Positions 23,260-33,627 of a DNA stretch of 64,000 nt are shown one piece after another. The DNA lies in assembly GCA_020747065.1 (NCBI GenBank), contig JAGMVK010000022.1, positions 372,001 through 436,000 of the forward strand, read 5' to 3'. The notes under the pieces were generated by a model, which was not told where the DNA came from, did not search any database, and was given only the letters and a program-made list of their open reading frames with translations. This DNA is from Cadophora sp. MPI-SDFR-AT-0126. Lineage: Eukaryota; Ascomycota; Leotiomycetes; Helotiales; Ploettnerulaceae. A program made the position numbers and the translations under genes. How positions within the stretch are numbered: position 1 is the stretch's first letter; each line of letters starts with the position of its first letter.

Positions 23260-24072
23260 TCAAAACCCCTCGAAGAATGTGAGGCTTCCTGTTTCAAGAG
23301 CATGCAGCGTGTAGTCTGCGCAACGAAGCTTCAGAGATCGTAGCTTGGCATTTCTCCTCGTTGTATCCGGAAGTGGGTTGAATCCTAGAGCTTTGAAGTA
23401 TTCCAGAGTATCACATCTTCCGACCAAGTCCGGCTTTAGACCGTAATATGACAACACAAGCAGTACTCGTAGAGCATAGTTCGCATCGTTCCCTGCGTTA
23501 TGAACTTCTTGGAAGGGCAAACCCAAGATTCTTAGCAAATACACCAGCTGGAACCTCATCCCCAAGACCTCCGTGGCCAAATATGTTGTGTCCAATAAAC
23601 CAACTATGGTGGCTAGGTCCTCCAGAACCAGACCCCGTTTGGCGCAAACAGCCAGATCGGTACTGAGACCATGAGCGAGAAGGATGACGTCGCGGTAATT
23701 TCCGGGAGAAGTTTCATCGGGGATTTGTAAAAGGTCCCTGATGGCTTTGTTGACGTCTTTCTGATTAATGATGTGTTGGGAATTGCCGAAATAGAATTTG
23801 GTCCGGGGATGAGCGAGTCTCTTGTGCCCCCCAATTATGAAGTGTTGCGTATCAAGCTGGGGACTTGCTGGGTATGGCGACGAAAGACTTCGCGTATCAA
23901 AGAAAGAGACGCCAATTTGAGATATTTCGTTCCACCTGTTCCACTGGGGGTGGTTTCTGTTCACCTCTAGATCAAGTGACACCAAAACGACATCCCGAGG
24001 ATTGTTTTCCTGGACGCCAAAAATGTCTTGAATTTCCCTCAAAGGGTGCTTGGGGAATCTGAAACGCGGCAT
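23260..24072 (-). CDS. DEDDh exonuclease-like protein (Gfd2/YDR514C-like)
   Basis: A single uninterrupted frame of 270 residues. The RNase H-like exonuclease fold is visible: the first motif SLDLEV carries the DxE pair, a middle motif is LAHGLSTDL (Asp), and the third is HNAGNDANYALR, which carries the His and Asp of the DEDDh type. All four acidic ligands are plausible, so catalysis is possible. The arrangement fits the fungal family named after yeast Gfd2/YDR514C, whose members are often implicated in RNA or mRNA export processes; that role is by analogy. It is unusual here in having no intron. Neighbours give no clue. Confidence 0.8.
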   Translation of the reverse strand: MPRFRFPKHPLREIQDIFGVQENNPRDVVLVSLDLEVNRNHPQWNRWNEISQIGVSFFDTRSLSSPYPASPQLDTQHFIIGGHKRLAHPRTKFYFGNSQHIINQKDVNKAIRDLLQIPDETSPGNYRDVILLAHGLSTDLAVCAKRGLVLEDLATIVGLLDTTYLATEVLGMRFQLVYLLRILGLPFQEVHNAGNDANYALRVLLVLSYYGLKPDLVGRCDTLEYFKALGFNPLPDTTRRNAKLRSLKLRCADYTLHALETGSLTFFEGF

Positions 24073-25299
24073 TGCTACTGTCTAGCTGCTCTTGACAGAC
24101 AGAACAAAAGTGAAAGGATGACGGGTCGGTGGGCGGTTGTAGTCACAACCTTCGAGCTGTGATTCGAAAAATTCGAAGATGGACTCAGACTACTCCGATT
24201 AGGCTAACCAAATGATGACGGTAGCTCAAGGCCTATGTTTCTCGTTCCAGATATTTAGCTTTTAAACATCTAAAAGCGGCGGCTTTGCAGATATGCGTTG
24301 TGGAGTGTTGGCGGATGAGAGGTGGGAAGTGAAGTGAAGAAGATATAAAGATAAAGTTTATGAGAAACAATGTATTGCAATTCGAACTGACAAGTAGCCG
24401 AGACTAGTCTCTGCCGATTTAGACTGGCATTCTTAAGACCTTACCTCAATGTGCCATTTCACTTTGGGCCCTAAGTCAATAGTCGCGGCCCGAACCGAAG
24501 TCCGAAATCGGCAGATTCGCTCCCAAATATTGAAATGGAAAAGGCTACGACTATGTAAGTATCGTGAGAATGACATCGAATATGCCTAACTTTAGGCTTA
24601 GACTTCTGTTGGGGATATATTGAAAGTTTCATTGGAAAATGCTGTACAGAAAATGATAATCAGAGCCCGTTCACCCTTGAACCAAAAAGCTCGGTAAGAT
24701 AACTTCTGGTAATATTAGGGAGGACTCTCTTCGTGTGGTAATTTGCAACTGTAGTTGAAAGAATGACTCTCTTTGTATTCGTGTGTTGTATAGAAATCTA
24801 GCTGGTATGCTTCTCAAACATTGAGTCCACAAAAGCTAAGTAATTTCCACCCTTCAGACATGCACCTGTTCAAAGAAGGCGATCGATTAAGTTCTCTGTA
24901 TAGCACTGAGGACTGCTGTCCCTTGTATTCGGTACCTAGAAACTCAAATCCAGTAAATAATCTCTTATCCAAACTCCTGCGAATTCAACGATGCCGACTT
25001 AGCTCCGCCGCATTCTCGGAGCACTGATCACATGATGACCGTCCACAATTTGGTCACGATGCAACCAGGGCTATTAGGTCCATTCTCTTCCTCTCATAAA
25101 GCTACTCTCCTCCAAAACCCAGAATCTTCCTTGCCCAAGTACCAAATGACCATTTTTTCAACATCATTGCACCATCACCAAAATTACCTAATTGATACCT
25201 GGATAGATGCCTGCTCTCGCATCGCCGCATGCATGTCTGGCCTGGTCCCTTCCAAGCGAGCCCTCTTATTGTTAGTGTGAACCCAACCCAGAACCCAAA

Positions 25300-25830
25300 A
25301 TTAAAACGTGCACTTTGGAGTTTCCTTTTACTTACTTCACTTCACAGCGAAACACCAAATCCGAGGGACTGGACACAAACGTAAGATGTATGGGAGGCTT
25401 AGTTTCTGACATATATAGACTGGGTCAATTGTGCTTCGACCCTACCTTCCTGATCTTTTCTTTTCTTTTCTTTTCTGCTCCACTTCGCTCTCTTGACTTC
25501 GTTTCTTGTTGTTTCTTTGACGACTTCTGTATTAAATCTTGTTTTCACCGTTGCATTTGATACATGGTCCAGTGTTGGCTGGAAATACTTGCTTGCTTGT
25601 TCATTTGATTTGCTTCTCCGTTCTATTCTTCTGCAGTGAGAGGCACAAGGAAAGTTGTTTGTGTCACTTCTGCTCAATCGTATCTCCATCGAATCGATCA
25701 ATGTGTTTGCTGGCCCCAGGAAACATCGTGAAGCTGCGGCTGAAGTCCATCATTAGAACTAAGGTCCGCACCTTCCTACTACAGACCAGCTTACGGCCCA
25801 GCCAAGGAATGCTGACGCCGTGAAGTACAC
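25300..25830 (+). ncRNA. Possible spliced non-coding transcript
   Basis: The sequence has a TATA-like CATATATAGA near 25410, a pyrimidine-rich TTTTC block, and a plausible intron: donor GTAAGA near 25380 and acceptor TTCTGCAG near 25637. These are the parts of a fungal promoter and leader intron, yet no coding frame follows that could be matched to a protein. It may be a long non-coding RNA, a very short gene or chance. Low certainty. Confidence 0.2.
25455..25475. repeat. TTTTC tandem repeat
   Basis: Four near-perfect TTTTC units form a short pyrimidine tract of the kind common in fungal promoters. Confidence 0.8.
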
Positions 25831-26049
25831 CTGCATCAAGACGAGGCATTCGGTTTATGGCGTTGGGGAAATATAATACGCTGCACATACGTTCTCTGGC
25901 GTCGAATTGTCAATCTGGAGGCTGGCTGATAGACTACTCGAGCGAGTGTCTTGACTCGTCGACGCATCATCGCTACGTGGTGGCTTAAACAGAACAGCGT
26001 CGCAAAGGCTATCCATTAGGATAAGTAGCCTTCATCCCATTCCCGCATC

Positions 26050-26423
26050 ATGGCATTTCATGTCTCTCAAAATGAAGTTTCTCAAGGGTCTGACTGTGTT
26101 GCTTTGACGATGGCTGCAGCGTAAGGCTTCATATCCCGATTCTGATTCAGTAAGAAGTTGTCATAGGATTGACGGCATGTCCGACTTTTAGCCGTTTGAG
26201 TTTTGACGATGATCCGATGGGGATTTTGCTTGGCGAGATCGAGGATTTTCAGCCCCGACGATCAGGATGGATATTTATATACCGGTCCGCGAAACGGTTT
26301 TTCGATGACAACGCATGTTCGAGCGACAAGCACTCCCAGCACCTGATGTTGAGCAGAAGGAATGAGAGGGAAAATATGACTTTGGAGGCACTTCTTATTG
26401 ACCCTGTTCGCCTACGATCTTGA
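26050..26423 (+). pseudogene. Possible small or broken gene
   Basis: An ATG at 26050 opens a 24-codon frame ending in GCA GC|GTAAGG, a good donor. An ~85-residue acidic frame with MGILLGEIEDFQP follows at 26169-26423. An acceptor at 26166 does not keep the frame by one base, so either a base is missing or the pieces are unrelated. No family is recognised. Confidence 0.2.
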
Positions 26424-26763
26424 ACGAAACGCACCAGACTGTCACATCGATGTCTTCCTCGAGTCCCTTCCACAATCGATGCCAAAGGCAAAGAACGAGA
26501 GTGATCCGACTCCTTGGACATGGAGCGACTTGAAGACAGACGGTATTCTGTTGATTGCATGCTATGACATTTAGTTGCTACGGGTTGGAGTTCGCGCGGC
26601 AAACACATCTCGATGCAACCACTTCCCTCCACGAACCAAACGCATCGCGATCACATCTTGAACTGTACCTTGGCTCAACTCACACTGCACCACGCTTTGG
26701 GGCTCCACCATCTTATTTCTTCAAAGGAGCGATCGTACCTCCATGACATTCCAAGGTCGAACA

Positions 26764-27388
26764 TGGATACAGACGGTTCTGGCGGCCCTTCCCGACATCT
26801 TCCCACCCTACCTAAACCGCCTGCATTAGAGTCATACGACGTCTATGCAGCCTGGATAAATCCAAGGCCCCCTCCGAGCAGACCGCCAGATTTGAAGGTT
26901 GGGCGTTCCAACACCATGACTGATTGGACCAAACAAAGCAACAGTGCGGCACAACCCCCTGCCCCAAGATAAGGAGAAGCGATATCCCATTGGCCACTGA
27001 TCCATACACAGGTCACACAATCAGCAAGCACTTCGCACTCTCCCACAGCCTCTATTGTTTTCGTGCTCGATCGAAGATTTCACGATTGAATCGATGTTGG
27101 GCGAGGAAGCTATGGACGAATCGGAGTTACGACGCAGGGGAGCAAGCGCATCATCTCCAGCAAGAGGCGAATTGGACTAGGAACACGAGACGCGGTCCTG
27201 ACGATGTCTCTCTTGGGATGCAAACTCAGTCTCACCCTGGCAAGAAAATACAGATGGGTTTTAATGCCAAGCACGAAGAAACATTTGGCCATAATCCAGG
27301 TTGTGGCCTTCGGATAATCAGGCCATCTAGGTGGACCAACGAGACGTGTCTTGACGAACATCATTTTGCGGAACTGTACATCCGCTAG
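26764..27388 (+). other. Uncertain coding region
   Basis: A proline-rich frame starts at ATG 26764 and ends at 26972. An overlapping 154-codon frame (26924-27388) and an alternative frame with LGEEAMDESELRRRG both look partly protein-like. No single splice model joins them, and there is no domain match. It could be a poorly conserved gene or chance; reported for completeness. Confidence 0.2.
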
Positions 27389-28889
27389 AATAATCATGAC
27401 AGCAGTCAGAAGTGAGCGTCGGATTCGAGTTTGGATTTGAAAGCAGGTGAGATTCGTGGTGAGACGGTGAACTCAAGCTTGTGTATGGCGCGAAAAAATT
27501 GGAGTTGTGTTGGCAATGCAGGTTTTGAAGCCGAGTGCGAATCCAGGGGCATGCACCCCACGCGGAGATATGCTCCTGCAGGAGCACGGCGACGATTATT
27601 TCGACAGGCGGTGAACGCCAAGCGATGTGATACTCCATCTCTCGAAGCCACTGCAAGAAGTCAAGATTTGCATTCGACAGTCTGAAAAGGAGATTACTGC
27701 CAGCGCCTCAGAATTCGCTGCCCTTTGACAATGGGCCGATGTCCGGGATACCACCAAGCTTCTATGGAACCCAGGAAGCAAAACGACAACACAATTTTGC
27801 TAAGTGTGACATATGGAAGGAAATTTGTCTGCGAGTCGACTTCCCCATGGAGCGCGTTCCTTATCCAATGCTCTGTTCTATCCATGGGCATAGTGTGCGA
27901 TCTGACACCATTGGTTGCTCAAGCTCTTTGGAGAGGGCTCTGCTTAGCTCTTAATCTGTAAGTTGGTCGAGGAAGAGGATTGCTGAGAGAGTGACTTCTA
28001 CTGGAGAAGCTCCACCACTCAGAAGACCATGCATCAGCTCGGTGGAACTGGTCAGAACATTGTACTTCTTGTTTGTGGGAATCAATTCTACTCCATCAGG
28101 ATGACCATCAGAGTTGGAGCAATCGGACTGGGTAGTGGTGGTGTTTTCTCCTAACTATTTTCTCGTTCAAAAACAGGACTCTCGACAATACCATATTTCA
28201 AAGTCAGTTACTTTGAAGTATTCCCCTGACTACGGAAAGTGTTTTAACTGCAAATATAGCCCCAAATTCCACCATCATCAGCCACCTCAATCTTGGGTCT
28301 CATGTGTCCGATCTTTGTTATGGTTCTGTTCATTGTTCGTCGTGCTAGTTTGTCTTGGGTTTCCCAAAAGTTCTTCAAAATAATTCTGCTGAGGTATAGG
28401 AAATGAGGCCTCATTCCTCTACTGCCCAACCAACTATCAAGAGAGGTTCAGATACCAAAAGAGGGTCCATAAGTGCGCTTAAGACTTCTGTTCCCACAAG
28501 ACAAGCATTCTGCTTACGACGAATGAGGAGTCTTCTCCGGCGCCTATCGGGTCGGGTGGCGTTCATTGGACATGTGTGTCCCTGGTGCCGTTGCCCACTG
28601 GCCCTTGCGCTGAGGGGCTGGGCGTGGGGCAGATGCAGCACACATTCTGGATTCTGGCACAGGCGTGCACGTACGGCGCGCTGTAGCTTAGCGAACAATT
28701 TAAGGCACGGCACCTCAACTTACCTAGCATCCATCCTCGCCGGGCGAGAGTCAAGTCATATCAGACATCATACCAGGACCACGAACGTCACTGCCTAACT
28801 GACCGCACTTCCGATAAAGCCTCCCAGGACCGATTCGTGTGCAAAAATACGCGCATGAACGTTACTGCTACTCAGGCTATCCATCTACA

Positions 28890-31800
28890 ATGGATCAGTT
28901 GTCGCAGTACACTCGAGATGTCGCACGAGACAACTCTCGGCGCCGCAGCATCGGGGAGCTTCAGGGCGACTTGCTATGGCGGCCAAATCTACCCAAGACG
29001 TGCACAGTCGCCGATGCCCACAAAGCCTGTCTAGAACTTCTAGAACGTCAACTGGCCGTGGTTATCGAGTGTGCTAAGGAGGGGAATGCAGGTGTCAAGT
29101 CCCTGCTCGATCCGATTGCCCGGAGGTTGGACGATCAGATGGTGCGATTTGAGATATGGTCTTCAGATGTCGATGCCAAAACCGGGACGCTGGGGGAAGA
29201 GCCTGTTGCGGGTGCTTTCTCTGAAGCGATGAACAATCTCTTTGGACTTGTGAAAGATAGACTTTTGAAGGTTCTGGAGCTGGCTGGGATCGTGTCAGAT
29301 GACTTAAGCACAGTCTTTGCGGTTCTTGGTTCTATTGATAACAGTTCTGACAAGTAAGAAGCCTTCATACTGATTAGCTTCGTTCAGAGTATTGATTTGG
29401 GTTGCATAGGAGTACGGCTGTCCACCGATTACAGGAACCTTGCGATCACGTTTCTCTCACCATTAGCGAGATTGATCCTGTACTGCATCATCTAGGTACA
29501 CTTGTCCGTCCGGTCCGCGCAGCTCAAGCAGCTTTTCGCCAGGAGGGCTCGTACTGGGAGCATCGCCAGAAGATCTTGCAATTCAAGAGTGCGGGGAGGT
29601 CTGCTGGTCCTTCCGGCCTACCATCGCCGAGTCCATCAAGAACTTCTGATGAAAGTCCGAGTTCTGCGGGTTACCCGGATCGAAATGCACGGCAGGATTT
29701 CTTCTCTGAAGGCTCCGATAAGGGAAAGAGTCCAGAGGTTACCACGAGAAGTATCACTATCATACAGGACAGCTCGTCACATCCAACGTTGACTGGCAGG
29801 GCCACAGGGAACTCCCGGCCAGCCACGAGATCACAGCAAAGTAGATCGCCGCCAGAGGGTGGGCAATTATCACTTGCATGCCCGACGGACCGCTTGAAGG
29901 CTCGGCTGGACATGCTTGTTGAACACCACTTTCACGACGAAGACTGGACGCACACTGTGGATGACAGAATACAGTCTATCCTAGATGAAGATTCTTTGAA
30001 AGCACTATTTACTTGTGCTTGTACGAGATGCCGCTTATCTCGTCGTCTAGCTATTGCCTCATCAAGTTCGAATGGAGAAGGTCTGCAGCTGGATGGAATT
30101 CCTGACGCTTTCCGACTCTTGTCGATGTGTATACTGGCCGAGAAGCCATTCCTCATCAGCTTACTACTCTCCAGAGATATCGATGACGAGGTATTTGAGG
30201 ACTGTAAATCGGAAACACAATTAGTGGACGCAACAGGAATTGCACTCGAAGACGCAAGGACGCTACTCAGACTCAAGGGATTATTTTTCGGGGCCAGCAT
30301 GATGCGATACTTGCGGTCACCCAAGAAAGACGATAAGCCACAAGACGCAGAGAGGACGTGGCTGCTGAATGAGATCCTGGAGTTGACAAGGAAGCTATCG
30401 TCGCCAAACGATGCCTCGGAGTTGGATATACAATCGATGATGATTTCACAGCTTACGTTTACGACAACAAAGAGAATGGATACAGATCGTCTGAATGAAG
30501 ACTTTCCCGAGCTATGGGATGACGACGTCTCGATTCAATCATTAGGGTTTCTGGTCATGGACATGATCTGGTTTCTTGTTGGAGGAAGCTCTATGGTAAC
30601 TTATATGGACGCTCTCCGCTCCAAACCGACATCCCGACCCGCAGGACCTTTCGACTGGATAAAAGCCATCCCAAAAGAAGCGTTCGCAAAACTCGAAGCG
30701 GAGCCCGAACTCGCTCAAGCATTCGAAGTCGCTTATATCCTCATTCAACCTAATGGACGATTTGGACTTAATGGCACGCCAAAAGAGAACTACGAGTATG
30801 CGGATATGCATCTGCGGAAATTGTGGCCGGTGTCGTTTCTGGATGATCCGTTTAGGGTTGGGGGACATAGATCGAACAGGAGTTTGGATGTTTGGAGTGT
30901 TTCGACAAAAGCGAGCACGGAGGCGGATGCCAATTACGTTGAGATGGAGGGGAGTGTTTTTAAATGGCTGTAGGTTACTTTCACTCCTCTGAATGCGAAT
31001 GACCGCTTATTCGAGTGCTAGCATTCTGAGGCACAGGAAAGAGGGAGAGGGAGAAGTTGACTCTGGTTGTCGGATACGCATTTACAAGTCGCCCAATGGC
31101 CAGCGCCTGCGGTTTGTGGTGTGTGATTTTGAAAAGGACCCAAATAAGCACACTTCGTTTCAAGGTATGCAGTCTTATCATTGGATGGAAGCACGATACT
31201 GACTCGACCCAACAGCCTTGACTGATGGATTATGTTTTGTTCCTTTGTACTCTTACGATGAACGGCCGACAGAATTCAGTGCAAAGTTGCAGCCGAAATC
31301 TGGCTCGACGAGGGATATCAATATTCCATATATTTTTACATTCCAGACTCGGGAAGGTATGTGGTATGATCTCCTCGGGGTGTTGAATTTGCTAACTTCT
31401 ACAGATGTTCAACTATTTCAGGAATGCTTAACTAGTCGTACGATTGAAAGCCAGTACGTCATCACCATATCAAATCTCATCAAGTCACAATGAAGCTGAT
31501 GTCTGTAGTGCAATTCTCGATAGCTTCTCTTTGGTTGTCAAGAAACATCATGGGTTTGAGATTCGAGGTATTGAGTTTGGTTTTTGGGACAGCAAGAGAC
31601 AGGAGATTCAAGCAACTGATTTTGGAGCCATGCAGGTCTGGAGAGTGTTGGAAAAAGACAAGTTGGTTGGTGGCTCTCGACTACCTACTTTCGGACTCTC
31701 ATACTGATCAATATTCCAGGACTCCGTTCACAAAGGGGACCAACAGCAGAAGAGAGGGGTCAAAGAGCATCCATTGAGATTTGAAATTGCCGTGACATCT

Positions 31801-32248
31801 GACAAGATGCTTCTGGTCATCGGAGGTCGGTTTCGCTTGTACTCTGACTGTATCACCACTAATCGACTGCAGTTCGTTCGCTACTCCGAATCCGAGACGT
31901 AGATTCCATGGGTCTCTCAATCACCAGTCGGGACGATGCGCGAGCATCAACATTGATAGGTCGACTTTACCAGGCGCAAAAGCTGGATGACGAGACCATC
32001 TTTCCCGGAATCCCGGTCTTCCAAAAGCCACCGTTCGACTCGCCGCAAGATGGGGAGATGATCTTATGCAGTGCCCTGCGTCTAGGGTTCTCGAGCAAAC
32101 TCGCCAGAGGTAAATTATTTATATCACATTCCCCCTTTTTGTTTTCCAACAACCTGCAAGCCACCTGTTTCGAACGAAATCGCTGATGCCGGAAACAGAC
32201 AACACAAGGAGATTCCTAATCAAGAATTACAATGCGAAGTCATCCTAG
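28890..32248 (+). CDS. Large fungal protein of unknown function (~970 residues)
   Basis: Nine exons close in frame: 28890-29353, 29410-30969, 31016-31164, 31216-31356, 31405-31453, 31509-31665, 31720-31825, 31873-32109 and 32199-32248. The N-terminal ~130 residues are helical and include RFEIWSSDVDAKTGTLG, resembling a fungal N-terminal region with the pattern F-IWAGN-GA. A Ser/Pro-rich linker covers ~residues 180-320, then an all-helical middle. The C-terminal third, built from many small exons, has beta-rich PH-like segments (RIRIYKSPNGQRLRFVVCDF, SFQALTDGLCFVPLYS, YIFTFQTRED). The TAG at 30971-30973 would end the gene early but falls in a 46-nt intron; the exon 3 acceptor could also be 31021, 31030 or 31036, all in frame. 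No catalytic motif is seen. Confidence 0.75.
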
Positions 32249-33627
32249 TCCCGCATACCGATGGACGACGTCCACTTCAAAACACCTTCCTTATCCACAG
32301 TGAAGACTTGGTACCGAGGAACAGGCTAACACAGTTGTTTCATGCAGCCATTCGCGACCTGGTACGCACTGGTGGACATCGCTTCGGATTGGCGAGACCG
32401 GTCTTTTTTGACAAGCTACCCCTCCATCATCCTGACAGGAGACAGGGTCTTCGCACCCCCCACCAATTTCCGTGAGCCTATTGGTACGGACGATGATCGC
32501 GGGCCTGGCATGTGCGTCCACTACGAAATGAACTGTGGTCACTCAGACTTATGGTGTGGTTACCGACTTGCCAGCATGGGAAGGTCCAGAGATCAATAAT
32601 CGATCGCTGGCTGGTCAGCGTACGCCAAGTTGCTGGGTTCGTCATTAGCAGGCAGCTTGAAGCGATTTCAACTTGTCAAAGCGATCTGGGCTCTGGGCTC
32701 TGGGGATTGCACTGGTGCACGGCTTTCTGGGGACTGCATACTGTGCTTTACAGGGGACTTCCTCCCAAATTTACAGTGAACAAGCCTGGTGTTCAGTGGT
32801 CTCCTCGGCCCCGGATTCACCACGAATACTGTACTGAATTGTACTGTACGGTACAGAATCCAATTCCACCAGCCAACCCTCCTCTCTGAAGCTGTTAGAC
32901 TTACACTTACTTCACTTTACTTCACTTTACTTCACTGACATCCGTTCGCACTGTACCGTAGAGAGTCAAGGCCTGGCATAGGCTGACATTTTTGGTTGCC
33001 GCGCCCGGCGTTACCCCTACCCGTACCCTAGCTGCACTGGCCTGCAGGTGGCTGGCACTGGACCGTCCCCTTATCGCGCTGTTCTATTGGATGGGTTTCA
33101 GACTTCTCATCATCCTACCCACCTCACCTCCCCCAGACGTCGACGTCTCCCCAACCAAATCCATCCATCCTTCTCATGGCGTCCCGACTCCCAAATCAAC
33201 GCACAACGCCCTTTTCGTGCACGCGCCGGATGCAGGCCATGGCCCATCAACCAGAGCATCAGAAGAGGCAAGCGTCTCGGTGAGTCGGGAACGGATCAGC
33301 CAGAGCCTCATGCAGGCCGGAACCCAGCCCAGCCCCAGGCCTGTTCTCGGGTACCAGTCATCGAACAGCTGCTGCTTGTTCATCCCATCCCCATTTTCCG
33401 TACCTCCTGCGCGTCTACCCACCTGTTCAAGCTTTCCATGTCCGTCCTCTGTCCCTGCGTAGTGTGTATGACGACGTTCGAAACCCTTCAACAGACTTCA
33501 GACGAAGTTCCATTTCACTCGAGCTTTCAACCTTTTGAAAGTTACGATTGTATAATACATCGTTCGTCGTATGACCTGACCACAGACCGAATTTCATGAG
33601 GCGGCGGCCCGGAATCGTGATTCAGAG
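32249..33627. other. Long upstream region of the ammonium transporter
   Basis: A 1.4-kb spacer without a supported gene. Overlapping proline- and serine-rich frames at 32992-33599 are judged chance. It carries a short direct repeat near 32905 and is the probable transporter promoter and leader. Confidence 0.5.
32905..32936. repeat. TTCACTTTAC direct repeat
   Basis: About three head-to-tail copies of the 10-nt unit lie ~700 bases upstream of the ammonium transporter start. Confidence 0.8.

Larger units (their letters stand above)
24073..28889. other. Long gene-poor region (~4.8 kb)
   Basis: No firm protein gene. Three sub-regions are of interest: a promoter-like stretch at 25300-25830, a possible broken gene at 26050-26423, and a run of frames at 26764-27388. 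Other frames on both strands overlap and lack domains. Confidence 0.5.

Noticed and set aside
30971..30973. TAG that appears to end the 970-residue protein gene
   Set aside because: A donor GTAGGT at 30970 and an acceptor at 31015 keep the frame and join to a protein-like continuation.
32992..33599. Two overlapping + strand frames of 156 and 183 codons before the ammonium transporter
   Set aside because: They overlap in different frames, are Pro/Ser-rich and have no domain; they look like promoter/leader sequence.
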